From CAYQJL01 sp964573295 (lineage in GTDB: Bacteria > Eisenbacteria > RBG-16-71-46 > CAIMUX01 > WJJG01), in NCBI GenBank assembly GCA_964573295.1, contig CAZNJE010000003.1:1-64000 (forward strand): a DNA stretch of 64,000 nucleotides, written 5' to 3'. Under the pieces are notes generated by a model. The model had not been told where the DNA came from, made no database searches, and was given only the letters and a program-made list of their open reading frames with translations. A program made the position numbers and the translations under genes. This document shows positions 1-9,200 of the stretch, in pieces (positions within the stretch are counted from its first letter, which is position 1; each line of letters starts with the position of its first letter).

Positions 1-86
1 TCGTCAGATTTTTCAGGGCTCTGTCCCGATCCCACCAGCACTTCTGGGACCACAACCAGATTGATCCCGTGGCCTCGGCCCCCTAG
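1..86 (+). CDS. 3' end of an unidentified gene (partial)
   Basis: The frame beginning at base 3 is open from the window edge and stops with TAG at 84-86. It encodes 27 residues ending in HQHFWDHNQIDPVASAP. The mix of aromatic and polar residues looks like a genuine C-terminus rather than a GC-rich shadow frame, and the stop leaves 50 bases to the ligA start. The family cannot be named from so short a piece. It may be a random open frame, so confidence is moderate. Confidence 0.4.
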   Translation, partial: VRFFRALSRSHQHFWDHNQIDPVASAP

Positions 87-136
87 CTTCTCCCCTGGAG
101 ATCCGCATACACCTCGACCGAAGGAGGCAGGCAACC

Positions 137-2425
137 ATGGACACCGCTCAGGCCGCAGCCCGTGTCACCGAGCTACGCGCTGCGATCCGGGAACACGATC
201 GTCGCTACTACATCGAGCACGATCCGGTTGTCAGCGATCGGGAGTATGACGCCCTGATGCGCGAGCTTGAGCAGCTCGAGGCGCTGTTTCCGGAACTCGA
301 CGATCCCAACAGCCCGACCCATCGCGTGGGTGGCGCTCCCAGTGACGCCTTTCCCACCTACGTCCACCGTGCGCCGATGCTCAGTCTTCAGAATAGCTAC
401 GATACCCAGGCGGTGCGCGAGTTCGATGCGCGGGTGCGCCGGACCGGTGCGGTGGACGGCCACGTGCCCTACGTCGTCGAGCTCAAGATCGACGGGGTCG
501 CGCTGGCCGTCCATTACGAGGACGGGCGCTTCGTCCGAGCCGTTACGCGGGGCAACGGGATCGAGGGTGACGAGATCACCCCCAATGTCCGCACGCTGCG
601 CAGCATTCCGCTCGAGCTCGCGGGCGCCCGCAAGTCTGCGACCGCTCCCGCGCCCCCTCCACGACTCGAGGTTCGCGGTGAAGTCTACTTTCCTCGCAGT
701 GCATTCGAGGCGTTGAACGCCCGTCGCGTCGCCGCGGGTGAGCGACCGTTTGCCAACCCGCGCAACGCCGCTGCCGGCACGCTGAAGCTGCTCGACCCGC
801 GAGAGGTCCGCCAGAGGCCCTTGGCCTTCTTCGCCTACCAGCTCGTGGCCGACGAGATCCCGTTCACCACGCAATACCAGATCCTCGAGGCGCTGCGCGC
901 CTGGGGCCTGCCGGTCAACCCGCACATCGCTCGCGCTGGATCGATCGAGGAGGCCATTGCCACCTTCGAGTACTGGGAGGAGCGGCGGCGCGAGCTCGAC
1001 TACGACACCGACGGTCTGGTGGTCAAGGTCGACGACCTCGCCCTGCAGCAGCGTCTGGGCTCGACGGGGAAAGCGCCCCGTTGGGGTCTGGCCTACAAGT
1101 TCGAAACCGAACGGGCCGAAGCACGGTTGCTCTCAATCGAGGTCCAGGTGGGCCGTACGGGTGCCGTGACGCCGGTGGCGCATCTGACGCCCACCGATCT
1201 GCTCGGCACCATTGTCCGGCGCGCCACGCTGCACAACGCCGACGAGATCGAACGACTCGGCGTCCGCGTCGGGGACTGGATCACGATCGAGAAAGGCGGC
1301 GAGATCATTCCCAAGGTCACGGGTGTGCTGACCGAACGCCGCAGCGGCGATGAGCAGGTCTTCACGTTTCCCGAGAACTGCCCCGTGTGCGCAGAACCTC
1401 TGGCCCGCGACGAGGACGCCGTTGTGATTCGTTGCGTCAACGAACACTGCCCGGCTCAGCTCATACGGCAGATCGCCCATTATGCCTCGCGCAATGCGAT
1501 GGACATCGAGGGTCTGGGCGCCACGCTGGCCGATCAGCTCGTCGACGAGGGCCTGCTCACGAACCTCGAAGGAATCTACGAGCTTGCTCCCGAGACTCTG
1601 GCCGCCCTCACGCAGTGGCGTCAGAAACCGAAGGCGCCCCCCGGCGAGATGATCCCGGTTCGCTTTGGCGAGACCAACGCCGCCAAGCTGGTGGCCGCGA
1701 TCGAACGCTCGAAGGACCGCCCACTGCGCCGTTTGCTCTTCGGGCTGGGCATCCGCCATGTGGGAGTCCACGCAGCCGGGATTCTGGCCCGAGCCTTTGG
1801 TTCCGTGGAGCGTCTGGCGCAGGCTGCCCGGGAGGATTTGGTCGCGCTGCACGAGATCGGCCCTGCGGTAGCCGCCTCCGTGCACCGCTACTTCCGCCTA
1901 CCCCACACCGCCTCGATGCTACGTGAGCTCCAACGCGCCGGGGTCCGACTCGCTGACGGCCGGGCATCCCCTTCGCAAGCGAGCAATGTGGTTGGCGCCG
2001 GCGATGAGTCGGGCGCCGGAGGTGAGTCAAGCGCCGATGATGAGTCAGGCGCTGGTGGTAAGTCGGGCGCCGGAGGTGAGTCAGGCGCTGGTGGTAAGTC
2101 GGGCGCCGGAGGTGCGTCAGGTGCTGGAGGTGAGTCAGGCGCCGGTCGTGTGGTGGCCGGTGGCAGTGGGGTCGACGCCGGGGGCCTTCCGCTGGCGGGG
2201 CTCACCTTCGTGCTTACCGGCACCCTGCCCACGATGGCACGCGAGGAAGCCCGCGAGCTCATCGAGACCCACGGCGGTCGCGTCACCGGATCGGTGAGTC
2301 GCAAGACCGACTACGTGGTGGCCGGGGAGGACCCCGGCTCGAAGCATGCGAAAGCCGCCTCGCTCGGCATCCCGATTCTGGACGAGGCGGCTCTGCGCGA
2401 GATGATCGCCGGCATGCGGGCCTAG
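137..2425 (+). CDS. ligA: NAD-dependent DNA ligase LigA with a repetitive linker before the BRCT domain
   Basis: This enzyme seals nicks in replication and repair using NAD+. In order it has the Ia domain (about 1-70), the adenylation domain with the nucleotidyl lysine in ELKIDG (K117), an OB fold, a four-cysteine zinc finger (CPVC...CVNEHC, about residues 418-440), helix-hairpin-helix repeats (about 480-610) and a C-terminal BRCT domain (about 685-762). It is 762 aa, against roughly 670 for most LigA. The extra length is a Gly/Ala/Ser/Glu insert of about 50 residues (bases 2003-2146, an 18-bp tandem repeat) between HhH and BRCT. The start is ATG with AAGGAGG about 9 bases upstream. Its TAG stop overlaps the stop of the convergent neighbour in a shared CTAG. 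Confidence 0.98.
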   Translation: MDTAQAAARVTELRAAIREHDRRYYIEHDPVVSDREYDALMRELEQLEALFPELDDPNSPTHRVGGAPSDAFPTYVHRAPMLSLQNSYDTQAVREFDARVRRTGAVDGHVPYVVELKIDGVALAVHYEDGRFVRAVTRGNGIEGDEITPNVRTLRSIPLELAGARKSATAPAPPPRLEVRGEVYFPRSAFEALNARRVAAGERPFANPRNAAAGTLKLLDPREVRQRPLAFFAYQLVADEIPFTTQYQILEALRAWGLPVNPHIARAGSIEEAIATFEYWEERRRELDYDTDGLVVKVDDLALQQRLGSTGKAPRWGLAYKFETERAEARLLSIEVQVGRTGAVTPVAHLTPTDLLGTIVRRATLHNADEIERLGVRVGDWITIEKGGEIIPKVTGVLTERRSGDEQVFTFPENCPVCAEPLARDEDAVVIRCVNEHCPAQLIRQIAHYASRNAMDIEGLGATLADQLVDEGLLTNLEGIYELAPETLAALTQWRQKPKAPPGEMIPVRFGETNAAKLVAAIERSKDRPLRRLLFGLGIRHVGVHAAGILARAFGSVERLAQAAREDLVALHEIGPAVAASVHRYFRLPHTASMLRELQRAGVRLADGRASPSQASNVVGAGDESGAGGESSADDESGAGGKSGAGGESGAGGKSGAGGASGAGGESGAGRVVAGGSGVDAGGLPLAGLTFVLTGTLPTMAREEARELIETHGGRVTGSVSRKTDYVVAGEDPGSKHAKAASLGIPILDEAALREMIAGMRA
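2003..2146 (+). repeat. 18-bp tandem repeat inside ligA, 8 units
   Basis: Eight imperfect 18-bp units of the type ggtgagtcaggcgccgga encode a six-residue repeat of the GESGAG type. The unit keeps the reading frame and sits in the linker between the HhH and BRCT domains, where length is likely tolerated. Confidence 0.9.
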
Positions 2426-4146
2426 GGGACCAGCTCCTCGTGAATCTGCAAGTTGTACCTCGCCTTCAGCTCATCGATCATCGCCATTACATCGCGTTCG
2501 ATGAGTTCGCGTTGCAGGTCCCGGGTCACGAACGAGCGGGCCGACTCGAAGTCGAGCGTGTTCGGTGCCTGCCGGAAGTAGACCCGCAAGATCACGAAAT
2601 CCCCGCCCGGCAACGCCAGCGGCTCGGTGATGAAAGGAGTGCCGTCCTCCTGGGGTGCGTAATTCAGGGCCAGCTCCGTGATCTCCTCATAGGGCGGACC
2701 CCAGGTGGGATCTAGCTGTGCCTCGTAGACGACGAACTTGTTGGTCTTCAGAGCGTTCGTGGCCGCCCGCCCGAAGTCGGCACCCCGCTGGATCTGATCG
2801 TAGGTACGCCAGGCCAGATCCTCGTTACCCGCGGGCAAGCGCAGGAACCCGTACCCCACCAGATCGCGCGACACATAGCGGTCCTGATGCTCATCCCAGT
2901 AGGCGCGCACTTGCTCCTCGCTCACCTCTCGGTTGAACATCTCCATGTTGGCCCGCTCGAACTGCTCGAGGAACAGCTCGTCGCGCTTCAACCGTTGCGC
3001 ACGCTGGAAATCGGGATCCTGGTCCAGGTCGCTCTTCTCGATCTCCCGCATGCGGCACCAGCGGTCCATGCGCCCCTTGATCTTCACGGTGAGCACGGCG
3101 CTGTCGGTCATGGTGGGCCAGTAGTCGATGTCGATGTGCTCGAGGGTCTCGACGAAGTCGCCGATCGTCAGGGTGCCCCCCGCGTATTCCACCAGAGGAA
3201 GGGCTTGCTCCTCGGGCGAGAAACGGTGCAAGGGCGGGTGAAGCGCCTGCCAGTCGAGCGCCGCGCTGGTGGCTCGTCCGGCATTCATCGAATCGTACAT
3301 CGCCGCGAATGCCCGGGCCATCGGATCGAGATTCTCGAAATGGTAGGACAGATCGCAACGCTCCTGAATGCCATCGGCGAGATCCCGCATCTTGCCGCCG
3401 ATGTAGACCGGATCGGTGATCGCCTTCACCTCGGGCGCTTCGGCGGTGTATCCGGTCGTCCGCAGGCTGTCGTAGCGCACGATGTGCCACCCGTAGCGCT
3501 GGGTCTCGAACGGTTCGGAGATTTTGCCCGGCTCATCGAGGGCGAACAACGCCTCAGCGATCGGGCCCGCCAGCCTCGGCTGGGCGACCCAACCCACCGT
3601 CACGAAATGCACGCGCTCGGGCATACGCTGCTCGAAATCGGTGGCGATCGCGTCGAAGTCGCCCCCCCCTTGCACGCCGGCATAGATATCCCGTACGGTG
3701 GACTCATCGTCGCACACCACCTGCACCAGGTAGCGCTCTTCCTGCATCAGTGCGGCCACCGAGTCATAGACGCTCTCGGGCACATCGATCGAAGCGCGCT
3801 GCATCTGGATGAACCGGGCCTGTGCCTGCTTTTCGTACCAACGGTTCCAGATGAGCTGTGACCGGTCGGTGAACTCGCCATCGAACTGGTCCATGGCATT
3901 CAGGACCAGGACCTCTTTGTTGGCCAGTAGATTGACGAACTCCATCCGGTTCTCGTGGGACACACGCTCCCACCACCCGTCTCCCCTGACCCGCTCGGCC
4001 TCCGAGACGAGGTCTGCCAGTGTCAGCTGACGGTCCCCGGCCTGGATCACGACCGGATCCTCTGCCGGCGGCTGTTCGCCGCCGCACCCGACGAGGTAGG
4101 CCGCGAGCAGAACCACACTACCAATCCACATACGCGCACGTGTCAT
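2422..4146 (-). CDS. Peptidyl-prolyl cis-trans isomerase lipoprotein (parvulin/SurA-PpiC type)
   Basis: This is a 574-aa predicted lipoprotein with a signal peptide ending in the lipobox LVGC (Cys at about residue 21). A parvulin domain spans about residues 130-230, with the usual FDAIATDF segment and a GWHIVRY ending. A second, more degenerate parvulin-like unit (VSRDLVGYGFLRL onward) lies near 415-545. Proteins of this class chaperone outer-membrane proteins in the periplasm. It is the last gene of the envelope block, 410 bases after the BamA/TamA-like gene, which fits a role in barrel assembly. The ATG start has AGGAGAAGAGG upstream. Its stop shares CTAG with ligA. Confidence 0.85.
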   Translation of the reverse strand: MTRARMWIGSVVLLAAYLVGCGGEQPPAEDPVVIQAGDRQLTLADLVSEAERVRGDGWWERVSHENRMEFVNLLANKEVLVLNAMDQFDGEFTDRSQLIWNRWYEKQAQARFIQMQRASIDVPESVYDSVAALMQEERYLVQVVCDDESTVRDIYAGVQGGGDFDAIATDFEQRMPERVHFVTVGWVAQPRLAGPIAEALFALDEPGKISEPFETQRYGWHIVRYDSLRTTGYTAEAPEVKAITDPVYIGGKMRDLADGIQERCDLSYHFENLDPMARAFAAMYDSMNAGRATSAALDWQALHPPLHRFSPEEQALPLVEYAGGTLTIGDFVETLEHIDIDYWPTMTDSAVLTVKIKGRMDRWCRMREIEKSDLDQDPDFQRAQRLKRDELFLEQFERANMEMFNREVSEEQVRAYWDEHQDRYVSRDLVGYGFLRLPAGNEDLAWRTYDQIQRGADFGRAATNALKTNKFVVYEAQLDPTWGPPYEEITELALNYAPQEDGTPFITEPLALPGGDFVILRVYFRQAPNTLDFESARSFVTRDLQRELIERDVMAMIDELKARYNLQIHEELVP

Positions 4147-4556
4147 GAGAACCTCTTCTCCTTCTATTCCAATTCACCACGAGGAGCGCCGCCAGAGGCG
4201 CCTCCCCCCCCCCTCGAGTACCTATGATCGGCACGAAACAAGCAAAACGGGAGTCTACATTGCCATCCACGGCCAGACAAGCACCCCAGCGCCCCAGACG
4301 CCCGCAGCGGATCCCGGCCGATCCCGGCTGATCCCGCTTGATCCCGGCCCATTCCGACCCATTCCGGCCCATTCCGGCCGATCCCGGCCGATCCCGGCTG
4401 ATCCCGCTTGATCCCGGCCGATCCCCGAGTGCAGCCAACTCCTGCCACCCCGGAGTCCCACCGGCTCTGTCGATCCCGCAGCCCCAGAGGCACGGGCGCC
4501 TGCGCACGCGTCGCGAGGCCGGCTCGCCGCCCCCCCAGCCCCATGTCCATTTGGCA
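4147..4556. other. 410-bp gap with hairpin and repeat array, no gene seen
   Basis: This lies between the BamA/TamA-like gene and the parvulin lipoprotein on the minus strand. I see no credible coding region. It contains a near-palindromic GC-rich hairpin around 4178-4206, just upstream of the lipoprotein ribosome binding site, and an array of twelve 10-bp units at 4311-4430. Confidence 0.6.
4311..4430. repeat. 10-bp tandem repeat, 12 units, intergenic
   Basis: Twelve back-to-back decamers, variants of atcccggccg (also atcccggctg, atcccgcttg, attccggccc), fill this stretch exactly. Ten bases is close to one helical turn, so the variants sit on one face of the DNA. The unit is not a multiple of three and no gene covers it. 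Confidence 0.92.
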
Positions 4557-6149
4557 TCAGAATCGACTGGTCAGGTGAAAGTGCACACGCCCTTGGGCCA
4601 GGGAACTCCCCTTCAGGACAGCGTAGTCGAGACTCACGTCCCCAGCCTGCGTGGGCACCTCCATCCCGAACCCCAGCGAATGCACCCAGGTTTCCGGACC
4701 CAGTCGCCCGAACTCGCTGCCCTCGCGGGGCTCCCAGCGGCGCAGATACGCAAGGTCTGCCAGCAGGTAGAATCGGGCGCCGCCCCGGCCGCCCCGGCCG
4801 CTGCCGCCGCCACCGTTGCCGCCGCTACCACCACCACCGCCGCCGCCGGGCCGCACACCGAACTCGTTGCGCAGCACGAGATAGCGCAGCGTGCGAAACG
4901 CGCCCTCGTAGGTGCCGCGCAGCGACGCGGCCCCCCCGACGGAGAAGGCGTCGACGCGCAGCAAGCTGTCCGGCCCGGTGACGATGCCGGCATCTTGGCC
5001 GGTCCAGACGCCCAGTCGCCCGATACCGAACCAGACCCGCCCTTGCCACCGGCCCCGCCGCACGTCCTCGCCCCACCCCGAGGTCGTCGATATCGACACC
5101 TGCCCGGCCCAACCCCGCGGCGTTCGGTACCAGGCAGGCGCCGTACGCCCCAGGCTGAAGCGCGCCGTCTCCCGTTGGATGTGATCGCCCTGTTCGCCGC
5201 CCAGGACCAACCGGCTCCAGTCCCAGCCGCCGCCCAGGCGCCAGCGGCGGGCCGGGAACCATCCCAAATCGAGTCCGTAGGTCGTCTCCGCATAGATCGT
5301 GTCCTGCAGCACGTGGTGCAGCCGCGCATCGAGGGACACCGGCCACCCCAGCAGGTAGGGCTCATGCCAGCTCACGAAGAAGGAACTCTCCAGATCGGCT
5401 TGTCCCTGCCACCTGAGCTCGGCCGCGCGACCGGTGCCAAACAGGTTGCCCAGGGCCAGGTCCACGTAACCGTAGAGCCGTTCGTCTTCGCCGGAGTAGC
5501 CCAGGATGCCGGTGAGACGGTTGACCGGCCGCGCCTCGAGCTCGTAGAGCAGCTCCACCTTACCGCCGTCGCCCCCGGCCGGGAGGAGGAAGTAGGGTCC
5601 GTCGATTCGCTGGTAGAGATCGGTGTCCTCCAGGGCCTCCAGGGCCAGCAAGGCGTCTTCGGGCCGATAGGACCGCCCCCGCTCAAACCCGATCACCCGC
5701 TCCAGAAAATCGCTCCGGCTCCGGTGCGGCCCGGAGAACCGCACGTTGTCAATCGAAGCCCGGGGGCCCGGCCGGAGGCGAACCCACAGCTCGAGCGAGT
5801 CGCCCAGCGCCACCGAGTCGACCCATACCCGTGACAAAGGGTAGCCCCGCGCCAGTGCGGCCTGCAGCAACGCCCGCGCCTCCCGGGTGATATGGGCCGC
5901 GGCCCGCGCCGAGTCGCTCCGTGCGGGATCTCCGGGCACCAACTGGATGCGGTGTCGGCTCTCGGCCCGAGGTGCGCTCGAGAAGACAGTGTCGCCCGCG
6001 GGGGGTGATGAGGACGAACGTTCGGCCACCGGCGTGGAGCCCCCCCCCGTGACGGCTGACGCGACGCCAGCCGCACCCGAGAGCCCGGCCGCGAAGGCCA
6101 TGCCGATTACGAACGCGAATCGTCCCGCACTTCGCACTGCGGCCGTCAT
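4557..6149 (-). CDS. BamA/TamA-like outer membrane protein (POTRA plus surface-antigen barrel)
   Basis: From the ATG at 6149 the product is 530 aa and begins with a signal peptide (MTAAVRSAGRFAFVIGMAF...). POTRA-like segments follow: an ARALLQAALARGYPLSRVWV strand-helix pattern, then FLERVIGFERGRSYRPEDAL. A C-terminal 16-strand-type barrel with Bacterial_surface_Ag features (GLDLGWFPARRWRLGGG, RGTYEGAFR) ends in Phe (HLTSRF), as expected for BAM-assembled barrels. The DSLELWVRLRPGP and GRSYR elements recall Omp85 proteins. The frame stays open to 6257 through three 12-residue repeats that each start with Met, so the true start is uncertain. A Gly-rich linker near residue 440 is low complexity. 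It lies downstream of the large outer-membrane gene. Confidence 0.75.
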   Translation of the reverse strand: MTAAVRSAGRFAFVIGMAFAAGLSGAAGVASAVTGGGSTPVAERSSSSPPAGDTVFSSAPRAESRHRIQLVPGDPARSDSARAAAHITREARALLQAALARGYPLSRVWVDSVALGDSLELWVRLRPGPRASIDNVRFSGPHRSRSDFLERVIGFERGRSYRPEDALLALEALEDTDLYQRIDGPYFLLPAGGDGGKVELLYELEARPVNRLTGILGYSGEDERLYGYVDLALGNLFGTGRAAELRWQGQADLESSFFVSWHEPYLLGWPVSLDARLHHVLQDTIYAETTYGLDLGWFPARRWRLGGGWDWSRLVLGGEQGDHIQRETARFSLGRTAPAWYRTPRGWAGQVSISTTSGWGEDVRRGRWQGRVWFGIGRLGVWTGQDAGIVTGPDSLLRVDAFSVGGAASLRGTYEGAFRTLRYLVLRNEFGVRPGGGGGGGSGGNGGGGSGRGGRGGARFYLLADLAYLRRWEPREGSEFGRLGPETWVHSLGFGMEVPTQAGDVSLDYAVLKGSSLAQGRVHFHLTSRF

Positions 6150-6255
6150 CCCGCTGCCGCGCAGCTCTCGTGCCGCTGCCCTCATCCCGCTGCCGCACAG
6201 CTCTCGTGCCGCTGCCGTCATCCCGCTGCCGCACAGCTCTCGTGCCGCTGCCCTC
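6145..6255 (-). repeat. 36-bp tandem repeat at the start of the BamA/TamA-like gene, about 3 units
   Basis: Three 36-bp units on the minus strand each contain cgagagctg...cggcagcggg followed by ATG. In the frame of the downstream gene they read as the 12-mer M(R/T)AAARELCGSG. Depending on the start used they are either 5' leader or an N-terminal extension before the signal peptide. A GGAGAG sits about 12 bases before the outermost ATG at 6257. Confidence 0.85.
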
Positions 6256-6287
6256 ATCGCGATACCGCGCTCTCCGCTTTCCCAGGC

Positions 6288-9200
6288 CTAGAAGAAGGCC
6301 CGCATCTCCATCTTGCCGCTGATCACGCGGCTCTGGTCCTCGCGCCGGTCGATCCGCATTGTCAGGGTTACCGAGTACCCTGATCGTGGGCGGATCGAGC
6401 CCGACAGGGTCGTCAGCCACCCCGGGGGACGCTGCGTGAAAAGCCGCGCGCTGGCTTCGTAGGGTTCTACCCAGTCCCGCACGACCTCGGCCTCGATCCG
6501 CCCCATGCCCCTCAGGTCGGCGATCAACCCGGCGGTTACCTCGCTCGTCCGCTGGTCCCGCTCGTCGGGCTCGAACCGGTCCCAGCCGGCCTCGAAGCGC
6601 CCGCGGGCGGTCAACGGCCCCCAGAAGGCCCAGCGCGACTCCAAGGAACCCTCCCGCCGGCGGTGGCGGTCGAAGGATTGCGTCTCCCCGGCGGCCGGGC
6701 GTGTGGTGATCTCCTCCTCATCGAGCCAGGCCGCCGCGCCGACCCCGGTCAGCCCGGTCCGCGGGGTCCAGCGTACCTGCCCCTCCACCTCGTTGGCCAG
6801 GCGCTGCCGTTCGAAACCGGTGACGTTGCGTTCTACGTAGCGCCGTTCTTCGTAGCGCACCCGCGGCGCCGGGACAGCTCCTGATGCGCGCTGGATCAGT
6901 TCCACCCGCAACAGGCCGTTGTGCCGCCGCACCGGACCACTTCCCCTCAGCAGGCTTCCGGCGTTGCCCGCCAGGGTCCCGACCGCCTGCGGTGTGCCCA
7001 GATCGATGCGGCCGTAGAGCCGTCCTTCCAGATTCGCCCAGGCGTGGTCCTTGGGCAGAAGGAACCGCAATGGTTGAATCGACATGCGGACGGCCGACTC
7101 GAGCCTTGTCTCGAGCGCACTGTCGGCCGGAGCTTGATAGAACTCGTAGTCCCCGATTCCGACGTAATGGCCCAGACTGTCGTAATGGCCCAGGCCGGGC
7201 TCGACCTCCACCAGCCGTTCCTCGCGCAGGACCGCCTCCTCGGCGGTGAGATTGCCCCGCCAGTTGACCAGCAGCCATCGGTCGGAGGAGCGGGCTTCCA
7301 CGGTCCAGTTCGCCAGGTTCGATCGGCTCGTCTCTCCCGCAGCATCCCGCTGCGTGCGGTGGGCGAAGAGCAGATCGGCCATCGTCAGCCGCCGGGTCAG
7401 CTGCGCCCCCATCTGGATGTAGCGACGCACGCCCGCCGACTGCCGCTCCCCGCCGGAGCGCTGGTAGTCCCACCGCCACTGTGCCTGGCCGCGCAGCGTC
7501 AGCCCGGATGCGGGACGCTCGTAGGCACCGCTCCACTGCAACCGCTGATAGGACTGCCCGTCGGCCGCCCCCTCGGGTCCGCGGCGGAGGTCCTCGGCCT
7601 CGTAGTCGCCCTCCAAGCGGACCGGTCCATCCCACCCCAGGCGCGCCGCGACGCCCTGTTCGGTCCCATCGACCCCATCGGCCTCCGACCGGCCCCTGCG
7701 CCAGCGCAGATGACCGTGGAGCGTGCCCGTCCGCTCGGCGCCCAGTGTCCACCGCCGGCCCTTGAACCGCTCTTTGGCCTCGACCCGTTCGTAGGCCGAG
7801 TTGAGCGCCAGGCCCGCCCCGGGGCGCACCGTCAGCCCCGCGCGGGTTCGCCGGTCACGACCGTCGAGCACCTCGGGATCGGCGTTCCAGCGGCGATGGT
7901 AGAAGGCCGGATCGAGGGGCTCCGGTGACGTATAGGTCTCACTCACGTCCCGGTGCTCGACGGCCAGTTCTACGAGATCGCTCCGGCCGCCCGGTGAACC
8001 CAGCGAGCCGACCGGCCTCCAGCGCCCGGACAGGAAGACGGCCTGACCGTCGTTATCGCCGTCATCCTTCGGCGACAGGACGTTCTGGTCGTGCCACGAG
8101 AAGGAGCCCTCGGCCTCGATCGTCAGGTCTTCGGTAACCTCCAGGCGGGTTCGAGCCGCAAGGACGTCGCGCGACTCGGGCAGCGGTAGCCGCCGTCCAG
8201 GCAGGTAATCGGCCTGCCGGTAGCCGCGATAGACGTAGATCGTCTCGCCACCGGTGAGCGTCGAGTCCCGGTAGTCGCCCTTGCCGTCCTCCACCCGCCG
8301 GAAGTCGACCTCATAGGCCCCCCGGTAGTCACCCTGGTCATCCGTCCCCAGGTAGACGAAAATCGGGCTCTCCAGACTATCGACCTCCACCAGCTCATAG
8401 GGACCCTCACCCGCCCCCACGAACTCGATGCCGCTGCGCACGGCCGAGGTCGAGTCGCCGGCCTCGGCCAGCGTCTCACGTTCCTCGTCCCCGATCGGGA
8501 TCAGCGGCGAGCGATCCGGATCATCGGCCTCGCGCAGGTAGGCGATGGCCAGCTGACGGTCTTCCTTCCCGGCCGCCGATTGCAGCCAGTAATAGCCGCG
8601 CTCGAAGCCGCCCTGGCGCACCTGGAAATCGACGCGGACCTCCTGAGTGGCCAAGACCGGGCGGCGCGAGGTGAACCGCAGCTCGCCCGAGGCATAGTCG
8701 ATGGTGTAGTCGGCGTCCTCACCGCGCCGCAGGCGTTCGCCGTCGAGCCAGATCTGTTCACTGCCGGCCACCAGGACCTCTTCGTCGGCCGGATCCCGAC
8801 TGACCAGCACATACGGTCCCTGCTTGCCCTCCTGAACGGCCAGACGCGTCGATCGCGAGACCCCGACACTGCGGCCGACCGCCGCCGCGCCTCGCGCGGT
8901 TCCCGGTTTTCCGGCGCGCAGCAGGGCCCCCTCCATTTCGCGGCTGTGGCTCAGGAACCGCATCCCGTGTTCCTCAACCCGGATGTCTCCCAGATTCGCG
9001 AGACCCCAGGGAGCGCGCACTTCGATGAAGACCTTGTCGAGATCACTGAGCTCGGCGGTGGTGCCCTCGGGCTGGATGGGCAGATTGCGGTCGGTCAGCA
9101 CGGCGCGGACCTCGACCTCGGGCGCCAGCTGGCCCCGAAGGGTGAGGTCGAGCGATTGGGTGAGGGAAACGTCCTGGCGATTGCCGAACTCGAGCGCGAA

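Noticed and set aside
2887..3861. Plus-strand open frame opposite the parvulin gene
   Set aside because: Mirror frame of a confident gene, with no domains or ribosome site.
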